Shown here piece by piece: positions 24,658-31,300 of a DNA stretch of 33,558 nt. A program made the translations under genes and the position numbers. Position 1 is the stretch's first letter, and every line of letters begins with the position of its first letter. A model generated the notes under the pieces. The model was not told the DNA's origin. It saw only the letters and a list, made by a program, of their open reading frames with translations, and did no database searches. Origin of the DNA: Paenibacillus sp. Soil522. GTDB taxonomy: Bacteria > Bacillota > Bacilli > Paenibacillales > Paenibacillaceae. The stretch is taken from positions 1 through 33,558 of the forward strand of contig NZ_LMRV01000057.1 in assembly GCF_001428245.1 (NCBI RefSeq), written 5' to 3'.

Positions 24658-24897
24658 GTGTTAATTGCTTTTGATTCAACTCAGCAGGCATTGCGCGCCG
24701 AGATGCTGCTCGAGTACGCAGAAATTGAAATTGACATCTGTCCCACGCCAAAGGAAATAACGGCAGGCTGCGCATTGTCGATTCATTTTCCGGAAGATGA
24801 TTTAACCATGGTGAAGGAAGTCATTGAGCAAGAAAACGTGGAAATTAGAGGCATATTTAGAGCCATACAGGCTGGCTATGAGCAAATAGAAATGTAA
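24658..24897 (+). CDS. DUF3343 family small protein
   Basis: 79 residues. It matches the DUF3343 family in length and layout. It begins MLIAFDSTQQALRAEMLLEY and has CPTPKEITAGCALSIHF with the conserved CP and GC elements. The family is often linked to sulfur or selenium chemistry by its neighbours, which here include an aminotransferase of the desulfurase type; that link is inference. GTG 24658 is preceded by GTGGAGG; longer in-frame starts run across the palindrome and look unlikely. Confidence 0.75.
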   Translation: MLIAFDSTQQALRAEMLLEYAEIEIDICPTPKEITAGCALSIHFPEDDLTMVKEVIEQENVEIRGIFRAIQAGYEQIEM

Positions 24898-24929
24898 ATA
24901 GAAGCCAGGAAAGTAAGGGAGGAATAGCG

Positions 24930-25805
24930 GTGTCATTCAATGAACGGTATAATAAAGTTATGGAATGGTTGACAGATAACGAGCTATGGCTAGCCTTTGG
25001 AAGTTCAGTACTACGCGTAGCTTTATTTTTACTTATCGGTCGTTTAGTCGTGTGGATCATACATAAAACCATAGATCGGGTCATCCTAGAGCGTGAGAGC
25101 AAACGATTGCCAAACCATACCCGAAGAATGACAACGGTAGGGAAGCTTATGAAAAATGTAGCTTCGTATGTTGTTTACTTTATTACGGTCATGCTCATCC
25201 TGTCCGAATTTGGCATTAATCTTGGGCCATTGCTTGCAGGAGCAGGAGTACTGGGGCTAGCAATTGGATTTGGCGCTCAAAGCTTAGTGAAGGATATTAT
25301 TACAGGCTTTTTTATTGTGCTGGAGGATCAATTCGCTGTTGGGGATGTCATTCAGACGGGACAATTTAAAGGGACGGTAGATATGATCGGACTTCGTACG
25401 ACCCGCGTGCAAAGCTGGACAGGTGAGGTTCATATTATCCCAAATGGGATGATCAACGAAGTTACGAATTTCTCCGTTAATAATACGATCGCTGTAGTGG
25501 ATATCACGATAGCGTTTGAGGAAGAAGTCGATCGGGCTTTGGATGTTATCCGCCATACGATGATCACGTTGCGGGATGAGAATCTAATTAATGCGCCTGA
25601 AGTGCTCGGCATACAAGCGATTGCTCCAACAGGGGTAACCATACGTGTTATTGCGGAATGTCGGCCGAATACGCATTCGATCGTATCGCGTACGCTGAAT
25701 ATGGAGATTAAGAAAGCGTTAGATGCTAGCGGAATTGAAATTCCATATCCTCGAATGGTAACTTATCACCGCAATGAAAAGGGAGGCGGAATTAATGGAG
25801 CGTAA
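24930..25805 (+). CDS. Small-conductance mechanosensitive channel, MscS family
   Basis: 291 residues. It opens under membrane tension to release solutes. There are three membrane segments: about 25-45, 73-93 and 98-125. The last is the pore helix, with GAGVLGLAIGFGAQSLVKD. The beta domain follows with GDVIQTGQFKGTVDMIGLRTTRV and HIIPNGMI. The start is GTG, with GGGAGGAA about 8 bases upstream. The end overlaps DUF951 by 11 bases, showing translational coupling. Confidence 0.92.
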   Translation: MSFNERYNKVMEWLTDNELWLAFGSSVLRVALFLLIGRLVVWIIHKTIDRVILERESKRLPNHTRRMTTVGKLMKNVASYVVYFITVMLILSEFGINLGPLLAGAGVLGLAIGFGAQSLVKDIITGFFIVLEDQFAVGDVIQTGQFKGTVDMIGLRTTRVQSWTGEVHIIPNGMINEVTNFSVNNTIAVVDITIAFEEEVDRALDVIRHTMITLRDENLINAPEVLGIQAIAPTGVTIRVIAECRPNTHSIVSRTLNMEIKKALDASGIEIPYPRMVTYHRNEKGGGINGA

Positions 25806-26013
25806 GCAATTTGAGCTTGGCGATGTCGTTCAAATGAAAAAACAGCATCCATGCGGCTCCAATGAGATGGAGATCATTCGAATGGGGATGGATATCCGCA
25901 TCAAGTGTGTCGGTTGCAAGCATAGTGTTCTTATACCGAGAGCGAAATTTGAAAAAAACATGAAGAAGGTACTCCGGTCAAAAGCAGCTGAAGATGGTCT
26001 AGCTGAAGCCTAA
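25795..26013 (+). CDS. DUF951 family protein
   Basis: 72 residues. It matches the DUF951 family: FELGDVVQMKKQHPCGSNEMEIIRMG, then DIRIKCVGCKHSVLIPRAKFEK. Cysteines in HPCG and CVGC might bind a metal. The ATG at 25795 is preceded by GGGAGGCGG inside mscS. Pairing of DUF951 with an mscS gene near the origin is common in Firmicutes; the role is unknown. Confidence 0.82.
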   Translation: MERKQFELGDVVQMKKQHPCGSNEMEIIRMGMDIRIKCVGCKHSVLIPRAKFEKNMKKVLRSKAAEDGLAEA

Positions 26014-26046
26014 CTGCAGCGCTTAAAAATAATTTGGGACAAGTAC

Positions 26047-26075
26047 TTGCGTGATTACAGGCTCTATGATATTAT
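26047..26075 (+). promoter_or_regulatory. Probable tRNA-Ser promoter
   Basis: TTGCGT (26047-26052) and TATTAT (26070-26075) are 17 bases apart, placing the start near 26082, about 16 bases before the tRNA. Confidence 0.5.
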
Positions 26076-26097
26076 ATTTTTTGTGTCAACAACACGC

Positions 26098-26188
26098 GGA
26101 GAGGTACCCAAGAGGCCCAAGGGGGCTGACTCGAAATCAGCTAGGCGTGTCAAAGCGTGCGTGGGTTCGAATCCCACCTTCTCCGCCA
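26098..26188 (+). tRNA. tRNA-Ser (anticodon CGA)
   Basis: The acceptor stem pairs GGAGAGG with the CTTCTCC near 26178-26184, followed by G and an encoded CCA. The anticodon stem GCTGA/TCAGC encloses the loop CTCGAAA, with anticodon CGA at 26132-26134. A long variable arm, typical of serine tRNAs, and a T arm with GGGTTCGAATCCC are present. It reads UCG codons. A single-gene transcript with its own promoter and terminator is likely. Confidence 0.95.
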
Positions 26189-26204
26189 TAAACATTAAAC
26201 AGAC

Positions 26205-26234
26205 AAACGATTCGGTCACCGAATCGTTTTTTTT
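26205..26234 (+). terminator. tRNA-Ser terminator
   Basis: AAACGATTCG (26205-26214) pairs with CGAATCGTTT (26220-26229), followed by a T run. This is a strong intrinsic terminator 17 bases after the tRNA. Confidence 0.85.
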
Positions 26235-26265
26235 ATTTATATGGCCAAATAAGGAGGCGAGCCAA

Positions 26266-26724
26266 TTGAGCACACCGAGGCTGCCATTAACGGATGATGA
26301 GCGTAAGCGGTTAAGACAAGCGAGGATTAAGCTTGTAGATGTGGCAAGGTACAAACCGGAGGAATTAAGCATTAGCTTAAATGTGCCGACAGGAAGAGCG
26401 AACTTATTAGCAGCACTTGCAAAGTTTCAAGCGGTGCCTTCGATTGGCCCAAGACTTGCTGAAAATTTAGTCGAGCTGGGCTTTTATTCATTGGAGCAGA
26501 TCAAAACCGGAGGAGAGACCGGAGCACAGCTTGTAGAACGCTTGGAGAGGCTGCACGGGGTTTGGATGGATCCATGCGTTGAAGACGTAATGCGGCTTGC
26601 TGTTCATCATGCAAACGTTCCTGGCAGCGATAAGCAATGGTGGGACTTTACAGCGGAGCGGAAAGCATACCGAAAGCAGCACGGTTATCCGGCTGATCGT
26701 CCAAGCAAGGCATGGCATGAATAG
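26266..26724 (+). CDS. Helix-hairpin-helix protein of the Cdd1 ('pathogenicity locus') family
   Basis: 152 residues. The central part has FQAVPSIGPRLAENLVELGFYSLEQIK, a helix-hairpin-helix DNA-binding pattern. The end, WWDFTAERKAYRKQHGYP, fits the Cdd1 family. Its function is unknown to me. TTG 26266 follows AAGGAGGCG by 6 bases, which is why I do not use the longer frame that would run back over the tRNA and its terminator. It is alone between the tRNA and a hairpin. Confidence 0.75.
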   Translation: MSTPRLPLTDDERKRLRQARIKLVDVARYKPEELSISLNVPTGRANLLAALAKFQAVPSIGPRLAENLVELGFYSLEQIKTGGETGAQLVERLERLHGVWMDPCVEDVMRLAVHHANVPGSDKQWWDFTAERKAYRKQHGYPADRPSKAWHE

Positions 26725-26731
26725 GAATGAA

Positions 26732-26761
26732 AAGAAGAGGACTCTCTCGAGCCCTCTTCTT
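26732..26761 (+). terminator. Hairpin after the Cdd1-like gene
   Basis: AAGAAGAGG (26732-26740) pairs with CCTCTTCTT (26753-26761), just after the stop codon. No real T run follows, so termination is plausible but not certain. Confidence 0.55.
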
Positions 26762-26764
26762 GAC

Positions 26765-27136
26765 GGTGGTTGATGGCTTTAGTCTGATTATTTCTCACTA
26801 CAAGCATTTGAAACCTTGGAGCTTTCATTCGTCAATCGGAGCAAATCAGCAAAAGCTTCATTGATTCCTTTTGAGCACAATTATACGTATCCGCTTAAAC
26901 GGTTTAACGTATAGATGCTCGAATGCGCGTGTGTTACAGACGAGTGTCTTTAGCACAACCCTCCGCTTCTATACTGCGTGAACGAATCCTCCGATGCAAA
27001 ACGAATCGAACCGTCTGAAGACGGGACATTCGTTATCGCTTGACCAAATGGTTCAAGGGAACCACACCTCTCTTACACCGTCGATAATATAATGACCGAA
27101 GCAGCGCCATGATATTCATGATGCCCGACAAAAAAA
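26765..27136. other. Gap without a supported gene
   Basis: Between the Cdd1-like gene and the opposing YjzC-like gene I see only short frames without ribosome sites. One ATG frame near 26993 gives 32 residues, but pyrimidine-rich sequence sits where the ribosome site should be. No repeat or conserved motif was recognised. Confidence 0.5.
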
Positions 27137-27322
27137 TTAATGATCCATGCGTTTCCATTTACGCTCGTGGTTGGTCGTCTCCGGGAAGCGCTCACCCTTG
27201 CCGAGCTTAACCTTTTTCGGGTTTTGAATGCCCATATGAAAAGAATTTACTCCGTCCTCGATGTATGTTCCATCATTGGGAGCCCTGTCTCCCGGTGAAA
27301 AAATCGTACCTTCACCCATCAT
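27137..27322 (-). CDS. YjzC-like small protein
   Basis: About 61 residues. It resembles YjzC of Bacillus in its layout: FSPGDRAPNDGTYIEDG, then QNPKKVKLGKGERFPETTNHERKW. The function is unknown. Three in-frame ATG codons follow the GGAGG (27329-27333). The first abuts the site, so starts at 27322 (6 bases) or 27319 (9 bases) are likelier than 27328. It opposes the neighbouring genes. Confidence 0.72.
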   Translation of the reverse strand: MMGEGTIFSPGDRAPNDGTYIEDGVNSFHMGIQNPKKVKLGKGERFPETTNHERKWKRMDH

Positions 27323-27353
27323 GATCATCCTCCAGCTTATAATTTAAGCGGAC

Positions 27354-27372
27354 AGATAAGAATGTCTTATCT
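27354..27372. other. Short perfect hairpin upstream of the YjzC-like gene
   Basis: AGATAAG-AATGT-CTTATCT, 7-bp arms with a 5-base loop, lies about 20 bases upstream of the YjzC-like gene's ribosome site. A further inverted pair, TATAGCCGT (27376-27384) and ACGGCTATA (27424-27432), follows it. An operator or leader structure is possible. Confidence 0.35.
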
Positions 27373-27489
27373 CGCTATAGCCGTAGTATTTGCAGCGAAT
27401 GGGAATTGCATAAGTAGCAGATAACGGCTATAAAGCTTTGTATCCAAATTCGTTTCTACGCTCCAACATTAAGCATCTGTCATTTTCTC

Positions 27490-27518
27490 TTGTCATAGGC
27501 GATTAGATTTGATATAGT
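27490..27518 (+). promoter_or_regulatory. Promoter of rpsF-ssb-rpsR
   Basis: TTGTCA (27490-27495) and TATAGT (27513-27518) are 17 bases apart, with a TG just before the -10 box. This is a good SigA promoter, giving a leader of about 65 bases. Confidence 0.7.
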
Positions 27519-27524
27519 ATAGAG

Positions 27525-27580
27525 ATGCGAGCAGAAGCTCGTTCCTTGCTCCATTTATGGGGCCGTTAGTCCAAGAGGAG
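27525..27580 (+). promoter_or_regulatory. Candidate S6:S18-binding leader of rpsF
   Basis: The short leader contains a CGAGC/GCTCG hairpin (about 27528-27541) and a GGGGCCGTTAGTCC segment (27559-27572). Ribosomal proteins S6 and S18 are known to bind a CCG-bearing element in rpsF leaders of many bacteria. I infer that this is one; the fold was not computed. Confidence 0.4.
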
Positions 27581-27590
27581 GTGAAACAAT

Positions 27591-27875
27591 ATGCGCAAAT
27601 ATGAAGTAATGTACATCGTTCGTCCAGACGTTGAGCAAGAAGCCTTGCAAGCGATCGTTGACAAATTCCATGGCATTATCTCCAACGGCGGAGAGGTCAC
27701 AAAGCAAGATGTGAGCGGAAAACGTCGTCTTGCGTATGAGATCAATAAGCTTCGTGATGGTTACTTTGTTCTGGTACATTTCAATGCAACAACTGAAATT
27801 GTGAATGAACTTGACCGTATCATGAAGATTACGGATGAAGTAATCCGTTCGTTGATCGTCAGAGACGTCGCTTAA
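27591..27875 (+). CDS. rpsF: 30S ribosomal protein S6
   Basis: 94 residues, beginning MRKYEVMYIVRPDVEQEA, with GKRRLAYEINKLRDGYFVLVHF in the middle and ending VIRSLIVRDVA. It binds 16S rRNA as a pair with S18. AGAGGAGGTGA precedes the ATG by about 7 bases. It is the first gene of the conserved rpsF-ssb-rpsR operon. Confidence 0.97.
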   Translation: MRKYEVMYIVRPDVEQEALQAIVDKFHGIISNGGEVTKQDVSGKRRLAYEINKLRDGYFVLVHFNATTEIVNELDRIMKITDEVIRSLIVRDVA

Positions 27876-27911
27876 TCCACGCTGGATTGTTCGATTGGGA
27901 GGTCAGAAACG

Positions 27912-28433
27912 ATGTTGAATCGTGTTATACTAATTGGTAGATTGACGAGAGACCCAGAGCTTCGCTATACGCCTGCAGGCGTTGCGGTTACACAATTTAC
28001 GTTAGCGGTAGATCGTCCGTTTACGAGCGGAGGTCAAGGTGAACGTGAAGCGGATTTCATTCCGGTTGTAACATGGCGTCAACTGGCCGAGACTTGCGCC
28101 AACTACTTGCGCAAAGGCCGCTTAACAGCGGTTGAAGGCCGTATTCAGGTGAGGAATTACGAGAACAACGAAGGCAAACGCGTCTACGTGACGGAAGTTA
28201 TCGCTGATAACGTTCGGTTCTTGGAATCCAACCGTGAAGGCGGAGGCTCGCGAGAAGAAGGCGGAAGCAGCTACAGCGGCGGTACAAGCAGCGGCGGAGG
28301 ATCTTTCGGCGGCAACGCTTCCCAAAGCGGCGGTAACCGGCCATCTGGTAATAACTCACGTAACGACAGCCGTGATCCATTCCAGGATGACGGACGCCCG
28401 ATTGATATATCAGAGGATGATTTGCCATTTTGA
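27912..28433 (+). CDS. ssb: Single-stranded DNA-binding protein
   Basis: 173 residues. The OB fold covers about residues 1-106 (MLNRVILIGRLTRDPELRYTPAGV). A Gly/Ser/Asn-rich linker follows, and the acidic tip is DDLPF, which binds repair and replication partners. GGGAGGT lies upstream of the ATG. It lies between rpsF and rpsR, which identifies it as the main SsbA rather than a plasmid or competence paralogue. Confidence 0.97.
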   Translation: MLNRVILIGRLTRDPELRYTPAGVAVTQFTLAVDRPFTSGGQGEREADFIPVVTWRQLAETCANYLRKGRLTAVEGRIQVRNYENNEGKRVYVTEVIADNVRFLESNREGGGSREEGGSSYSGGTSSGGGSFGGNASQSGGNRPSGNNSRNDSRDPFQDDGRPIDISEDDLPF

Positions 28434-28544
28434 TAACGGAGTAGCTTCTACTTTGTTTATCAATGGAGCGGTTACGCAGCCTTTATTGAGAGATAAAGCC
28501 GCCCGCGTAACTGTAAAATTTTCAACGATAAGGAGGATACTATC

Positions 28545-28829
28545 ATGGCTTTCAAGCAAAGAGATAACGGCGGCGACGAGCGTCCAGAGCGTAAGTTCAG
28601 CGGACGTAAAGGCGGACGCAACAAACGTCGTAAAGTGTGTTTCTTCACTGTAAACAAAATCTCTAAAATTGACTATAAAGATGTAGATTTGCTGAAAAAG
28701 TTTATCAGCGAGCGCGGCAAAATTTTGCCACGTCGTGTGACTGGAACAAGCGCGAAATACCAACGCTTGCTTACAATAGCAGTTAAACGTTCACGTCAAA
28801 TCGCATTGCTTCCTTACACGACTGAATAG
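28545..28829 (+). CDS. rpsR: 30S ribosomal protein S18
   Basis: 94 residues. It has a basic, Gly-rich N-terminus, then KVCFFTVNKISKIDYKDVDLL, LPRRVTGTSAKYQRLL and VKRSRQIALLPY, the S18 core. It forms a pair with S6. AAGGAGGATACT precedes the ATG. The N-terminal extension of about 20 residues is somewhat longer than in Bacillus. It is the last gene of the operon, before tandem hairpin terminators. Confidence 0.97.
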   Translation: MAFKQRDNGGDERPERKFSGRKGGRNKRRKVCFFTVNKISKIDYKDVDLLKKFISERGKILPRRVTGTSAKYQRLLTIAVKRSRQIALLPYTTE

Positions 28830-28856
28830 GTCGTTAGGTGAATATGCAAGAAACGG

Positions 28857-28923
28857 AGGAGCCTGTCACCAAGGGCTCTTTTTGTTTTTTACTGAGAGCC
28901 CGTGTTTATACGGGCTCTTTTTG
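28857..28923 (+). terminator. Tandem terminators after rpsR
   Basis: A first hairpin, GAGCC/GGCTC (28859-28878), is followed by TTTTTG. A second, stronger one, AGAGCCCGT (28895-28903) with ACGGGCTCT (28910-28918), is followed by five T. They end the rpsF operon and also show that the downstream antiporter frame cannot start at 28838. Confidence 0.8.
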
Positions 28924-28960
28924 TTGCATGCTAATTCAATGGGTAAAGAAAGGGGTGCGT

Positions 28961-30136
28961 ATGCGAATGCAGTTTATTTTTTATTTAGCACTCATTATCA
29001 TATCCACGAAAGTAGCCGGGCATTTGTCTGTAAGGCTGGGGCAGCCTGCCGTATTAGGCAAGCTGCTTGCGGGTATTATCCTCGGACCGGCGTTATTAGG
29101 CTGGGTTCATCCTGACGATTTCATTGATCATTTTGCAGAAATAGGCGTGCTTCTGCTTATGTTTATAGCAGGCCTGGAAACGGATCTGGATCAGCTGCGC
29201 CAAAACTGGAAGGCTTCCTTTGCTGTTGCGATAGGCGGAATCATCCTGCCCTTTGTTGGCGGCTATGCTGTAGCTGCTGCACTTGGCATATCGAATACAG
29301 AGGCACTGTTCTTAGGTTTGTTGCTGTGCGCTACCTCTGTCAGCATTTCCGTTCAAACGCTTAAGGAAATGAATCAGCTTAACTCTAGAGAAGGTACTAC
29401 GTTGCTTGGGGCTGCGGTAGTGGACGACGTCGTCGTAGTTGTGTTGCTGGCGGTTATGATGAGCTTGCTCGGGGCAACCGACAATGTTTCCATTCCGGTT
29501 TTGGTCGGGAAGAAGGTATTGTTCTTCATAATTGTTATCGCGGCTGGAATATGGGTAATTCCCCAAGTTATAAAGCTGTTCGCTCGCTTTAAAATTACGG
29601 AAGCAGCTATGAGCGCGGCCTTAATCATTTGCTTTGCATTTTCTTATTTTGCCGAGATGATGGGAGTAGCCGGCATTATCGGAGCGTTTGCAGCCGGAAT
29701 TGCGATTTCACAAACGTCGTTTAAGCATGAAGTGGAGTCGAAGGTCGAGCCGATTGCCTATACGTTATTTGTTCCGGTCTTCTTCGTAAGTATAGGTCTA
29801 AACATTACTTTTGTCGGTTTGGGCAGCCAACTTGTTTTTATTGTACTATTATCCCTTGTTGCCATTGTTACGAAGCTGCTTGGTGGAGGTTTAGGCGCAA
29901 AACTGACTGGATTCAATAACCGCTCATCACTTGCGATAGGTGCAGGGATGGTATCCAGAGGAGAGGTAGCGCTCATTATTGCGGCAGCCGGCTTAGAGTC
30001 AGGGCTCTTGTTGCCTCAATATTTCACCTCGGTCGTGATGGTCGTTATCGTGACAACGCTTGTCACACCGCCTATGCTAAAGCTCGTTTTTCCAAACAAT
30101 CAACAAGCTGGAAGCTCGAAGGAGCAGGATAAGTGA
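28961..30136 (+). CDS. Cation:proton antiporter, CPA2 (KefB/NapA-type) family
   Basis: 391 residues, about 12 membrane segments. Conserved elements are GQPAVLGKLLAGIILGP, FIAGLETDLDQLR, and AAVVDDVVVVVLL, with the Asp pair expected to carry the ion and proton. GMVSRGEVALIIA lies near the end. There is no C-terminal TrkA-N domain, so it is not a gated Kef system. The exact ion (Na+ or K+) is not shown. I chose ATG 28961, with AAGGGGTG just upstream; ATG 28967 is possible. Earlier starts would run through two terminators. Confidence 0.85.
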   Translation: MRMQFIFYLALIIISTKVAGHLSVRLGQPAVLGKLLAGIILGPALLGWVHPDDFIDHFAEIGVLLLMFIAGLETDLDQLRQNWKASFAVAIGGIILPFVGGYAVAAALGISNTEALFLGLLLCATSVSISVQTLKEMNQLNSREGTTLLGAAVVDDVVVVVLLAVMMSLLGATDNVSIPVLVGKKVLFFIIVIAAGIWVIPQVIKLFARFKITEAAMSAALIICFAFSYFAEMMGVAGIIGAFAAGIAISQTSFKHEVESKVEPIAYTLFVPVFFVSIGLNITFVGLGSQLVFIVLLSLVAIVTKLLGGGLGAKLTGFNNRSSLAIGAGMVSRGEVALIIAAAGLESGLLLPQYFTSVVMVVIVTTLVTPPMLKLVFPNNQQAGSSKEQDK

Positions 30137-30246
30137 GCTGCAGATACTTTCCCGCAGTACAAAGAAAAGAACAGTATCCTTCATCAGTAGCATAATCGTT
30201 CTGTGCATCATAGTTCATAACGGTTGTACTGAGAAAGCAAATTATT

Positions 30247-30525
30247 ATGGTGGCATTAAAAAAAACAGATTTTCAAGAAAAGTCCGATTTAAATTTAGAA
30301 TTAGTCCATGAATTTAGGGGTCATAGTGACAATTGGGGAGCTGTGTTTTTTGTGCCTCTAGAGTCGTTCAAGCAGATTAAGCTTGATCGCGATCTAGAGC
30401 GAGTCAGACAGCGTTACATGCAGTCAACAAAAGCTGAGCTTGTAAATCATCTTATCCGGTTAGAGCAGTATGTAGCGCAGCAAAATCAGATCTGGTTGAA
30501 GAATGAGTTTGAAAAGTACCAATGA
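30247..30525 (+). CDS. Hypothetical protein, 92 residues
   Basis: I do not recognise it. The sequence is soluble and charged, with no signal peptide or membrane segment. LELVHEFRGHSDNWGAVFFV near the start is followed by a helical, likely coiled-coil C-terminal half (KQIKLDRDLERVRQRYMQ onward). The ribosome site is weak (GAGAAAG), and GTG 30250 is an alternative start. A terminator follows at once, which supports a real gene. Confidence 0.55.
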   Translation: MVALKKTDFQEKSDLNLELVHEFRGHSDNWGAVFFVPLESFKQIKLDRDLERVRQRYMQSTKAELVNHLIRLEQYVAQQNQIWLKNEFEKYQ

Positions 30526-30535
30526 TATAACACAA

Positions 30536-30569
30536 AAAGGTGGTTGCTCAAAAGGCAATCACCTTTGTT
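30536..30569 (+). terminator. Terminator after the 92-residue gene
   Basis: AAAGGTGGTTGC (30536-30547) pairs with the GCAATCACCTTT arm (30555-30566), with one G-T pair. The following TTTGTTA gives a moderate T tract rightward. On the other strand AAAAA precedes it, so it may also end the opposing recombinase-like transcript. Confidence 0.65.
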
Positions 30570-30584
30570 AAACTCGCAATAACT

Positions 30585-31133
30585 TTAGTTTTCCAAATAG
30601 CGGTATAATGTAGTTTTGCTAATTCCTGTTTCTTCTTTAATCTGAGCAAGACTAAATTTTTGGCTTTGATACATAATAATAGCACGTTTCACATTCTCAT
30701 CTGCCTTACGGGGACGTCCAGACTTCATTCCTTTTTGTTTAGCCTCATACAGACCTTTTTTAGTATTCTCACTAATGACGTCGCTTTGAAATTTCAACAA
30801 ATGATTTACGCTATCTTGAAATGAATAGCTAGATGCAGTTGAAGGATTAGTATTTACCCCTTCGCTAATTGAATAAAGATAAGCCTGTTTTTCATTTAAT
30901 TGATTTAATAATTCTGCTAATTGCCGCGTGGAATCTGCAAATGAGAATAACTTTGCAACCACGATAGTATCCCCTGGTTGAAGTTCGTTAATCATCCACT
31001 TTAATATTACTCTTTTTTTAGGGGATGAATGCTCTTCAGTGAAAAAGCGATCACATTTTTGGTCTTTCATTATCTCCATCTGGATTTCACAACATAAATC
31101 ATCTTGATTAGGTCTCACATAGCCAATAAACAT
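30585..31133 (-). CDS. Serine recombinase (resolvase/invertase) homologue lacking catalytic residues
   Basis: 182 residues, the length of small resolvases. The N-terminal domain follows the resolvase fold (GYVRPNQDD, then GDTIVVAKLFSFADS), with the linker helix ENTKKGLYEAKQKGMKSGRPRK and a C-terminal helix-turn-helix, LAQIKEETGISKTTLYRYLE. Compared with gamma-delta resolvase, the nucleophile Ser10 aligns with Asn9. The Asp67-Arg68-Arg71 group aligns with Phe63, Ser64 and Asp67. Arg8 and Arg45 equivalents (Arg7, Arg41) remain. I infer DNA binding without strand cleavage, possibly as a regulator. GGGAGAAC precedes the ATG. It diverges from the SulP gene, and a perfect 60-bp inverted repeat lies between them. 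Confidence 0.8.
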   Translation of the reverse strand: MFIGYVRPNQDDLCCEIQMEIMKDQKCDRFFTEEHSSPKKRVILKWMINELQPGDTIVVAKLFSFADSTRQLAELLNQLNEKQAYLYSISEGVNTNPSTASSYSFQDSVNHLLKFQSDVISENTKKGLYEAKQKGMKSGRPRKADENVKRAIIMYQSQKFSLAQIKEETGISKTTLYRYLEN

Positions 31134-31166
31134 AACGTGTTCTCCCTAACTACATAAGTTTTTTTA

Positions 31167-31226
31167 AAAGCATATCATCAATCAGACCAAAAAGGTTCCT
31201 TTTTGGTCTGATTGATGATATGCTTT
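31167..31226. repeat. Perfect 60-bp inverted repeat between the recombinase homologue and the SulP gene
   Basis: Two 29-base arms, AAAGCATATCATCAATCAGA... and its exact reverse complement, face each other across a TT centre. It starts 33 bases upstream of the recombinase homologue and lies about 75 bases from the SulP start. Lying between divergent starts, it is not an obvious terminator. An operator or former crossover site for the helix-turn-helix protein is the leading guess. Confidence 0.85.
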
Positions 31227-31245
31227 ATTTGCCTAATTCGGAACC

Positions 31246-31270
31246 TGACTTTTATGAGAGTTAAAAGTCA
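31246..31270 (+). promoter_or_regulatory. Second inverted repeat just before the SulP ribosome site
   Basis: TGACTTTTA (31246-31254) and TAAAAGTCA (31262-31270) are perfect 9-bp arms with a 7-base loop. It ends 13 bases before the AAGGAG site of the SulP gene, so it could act as an operator or a leader hairpin. Confidence 0.45.
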
Positions 31271-31300
31271 CAAAAAAATAAATAAGGAGTGAAAGTAAAC

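Noticed and set aside
26047..26265. N-terminal extension of the Cdd1-like frame
   Set aside because: It would translate through the tRNA-Ser gene and its terminator. The ribosome site AAGGAGG sits before TTG 26266.
26993..27091. 32-residue ATG frame in the gap after the Cdd1-like gene
   Set aside because: Pyrimidine-rich sequence where the ribosome site should be, and no recognisable family.
28838..28960. N-terminal extension of the antiporter frame
   Set aside because: It crosses two hairpin terminators, and the residues are not membrane-protein-like; the ribosome site is at 28950-28957.
31167..31226. Simple bidirectional terminator
   Set aside because: It lies between two divergent starts, with only short T tracts beyond the stem.
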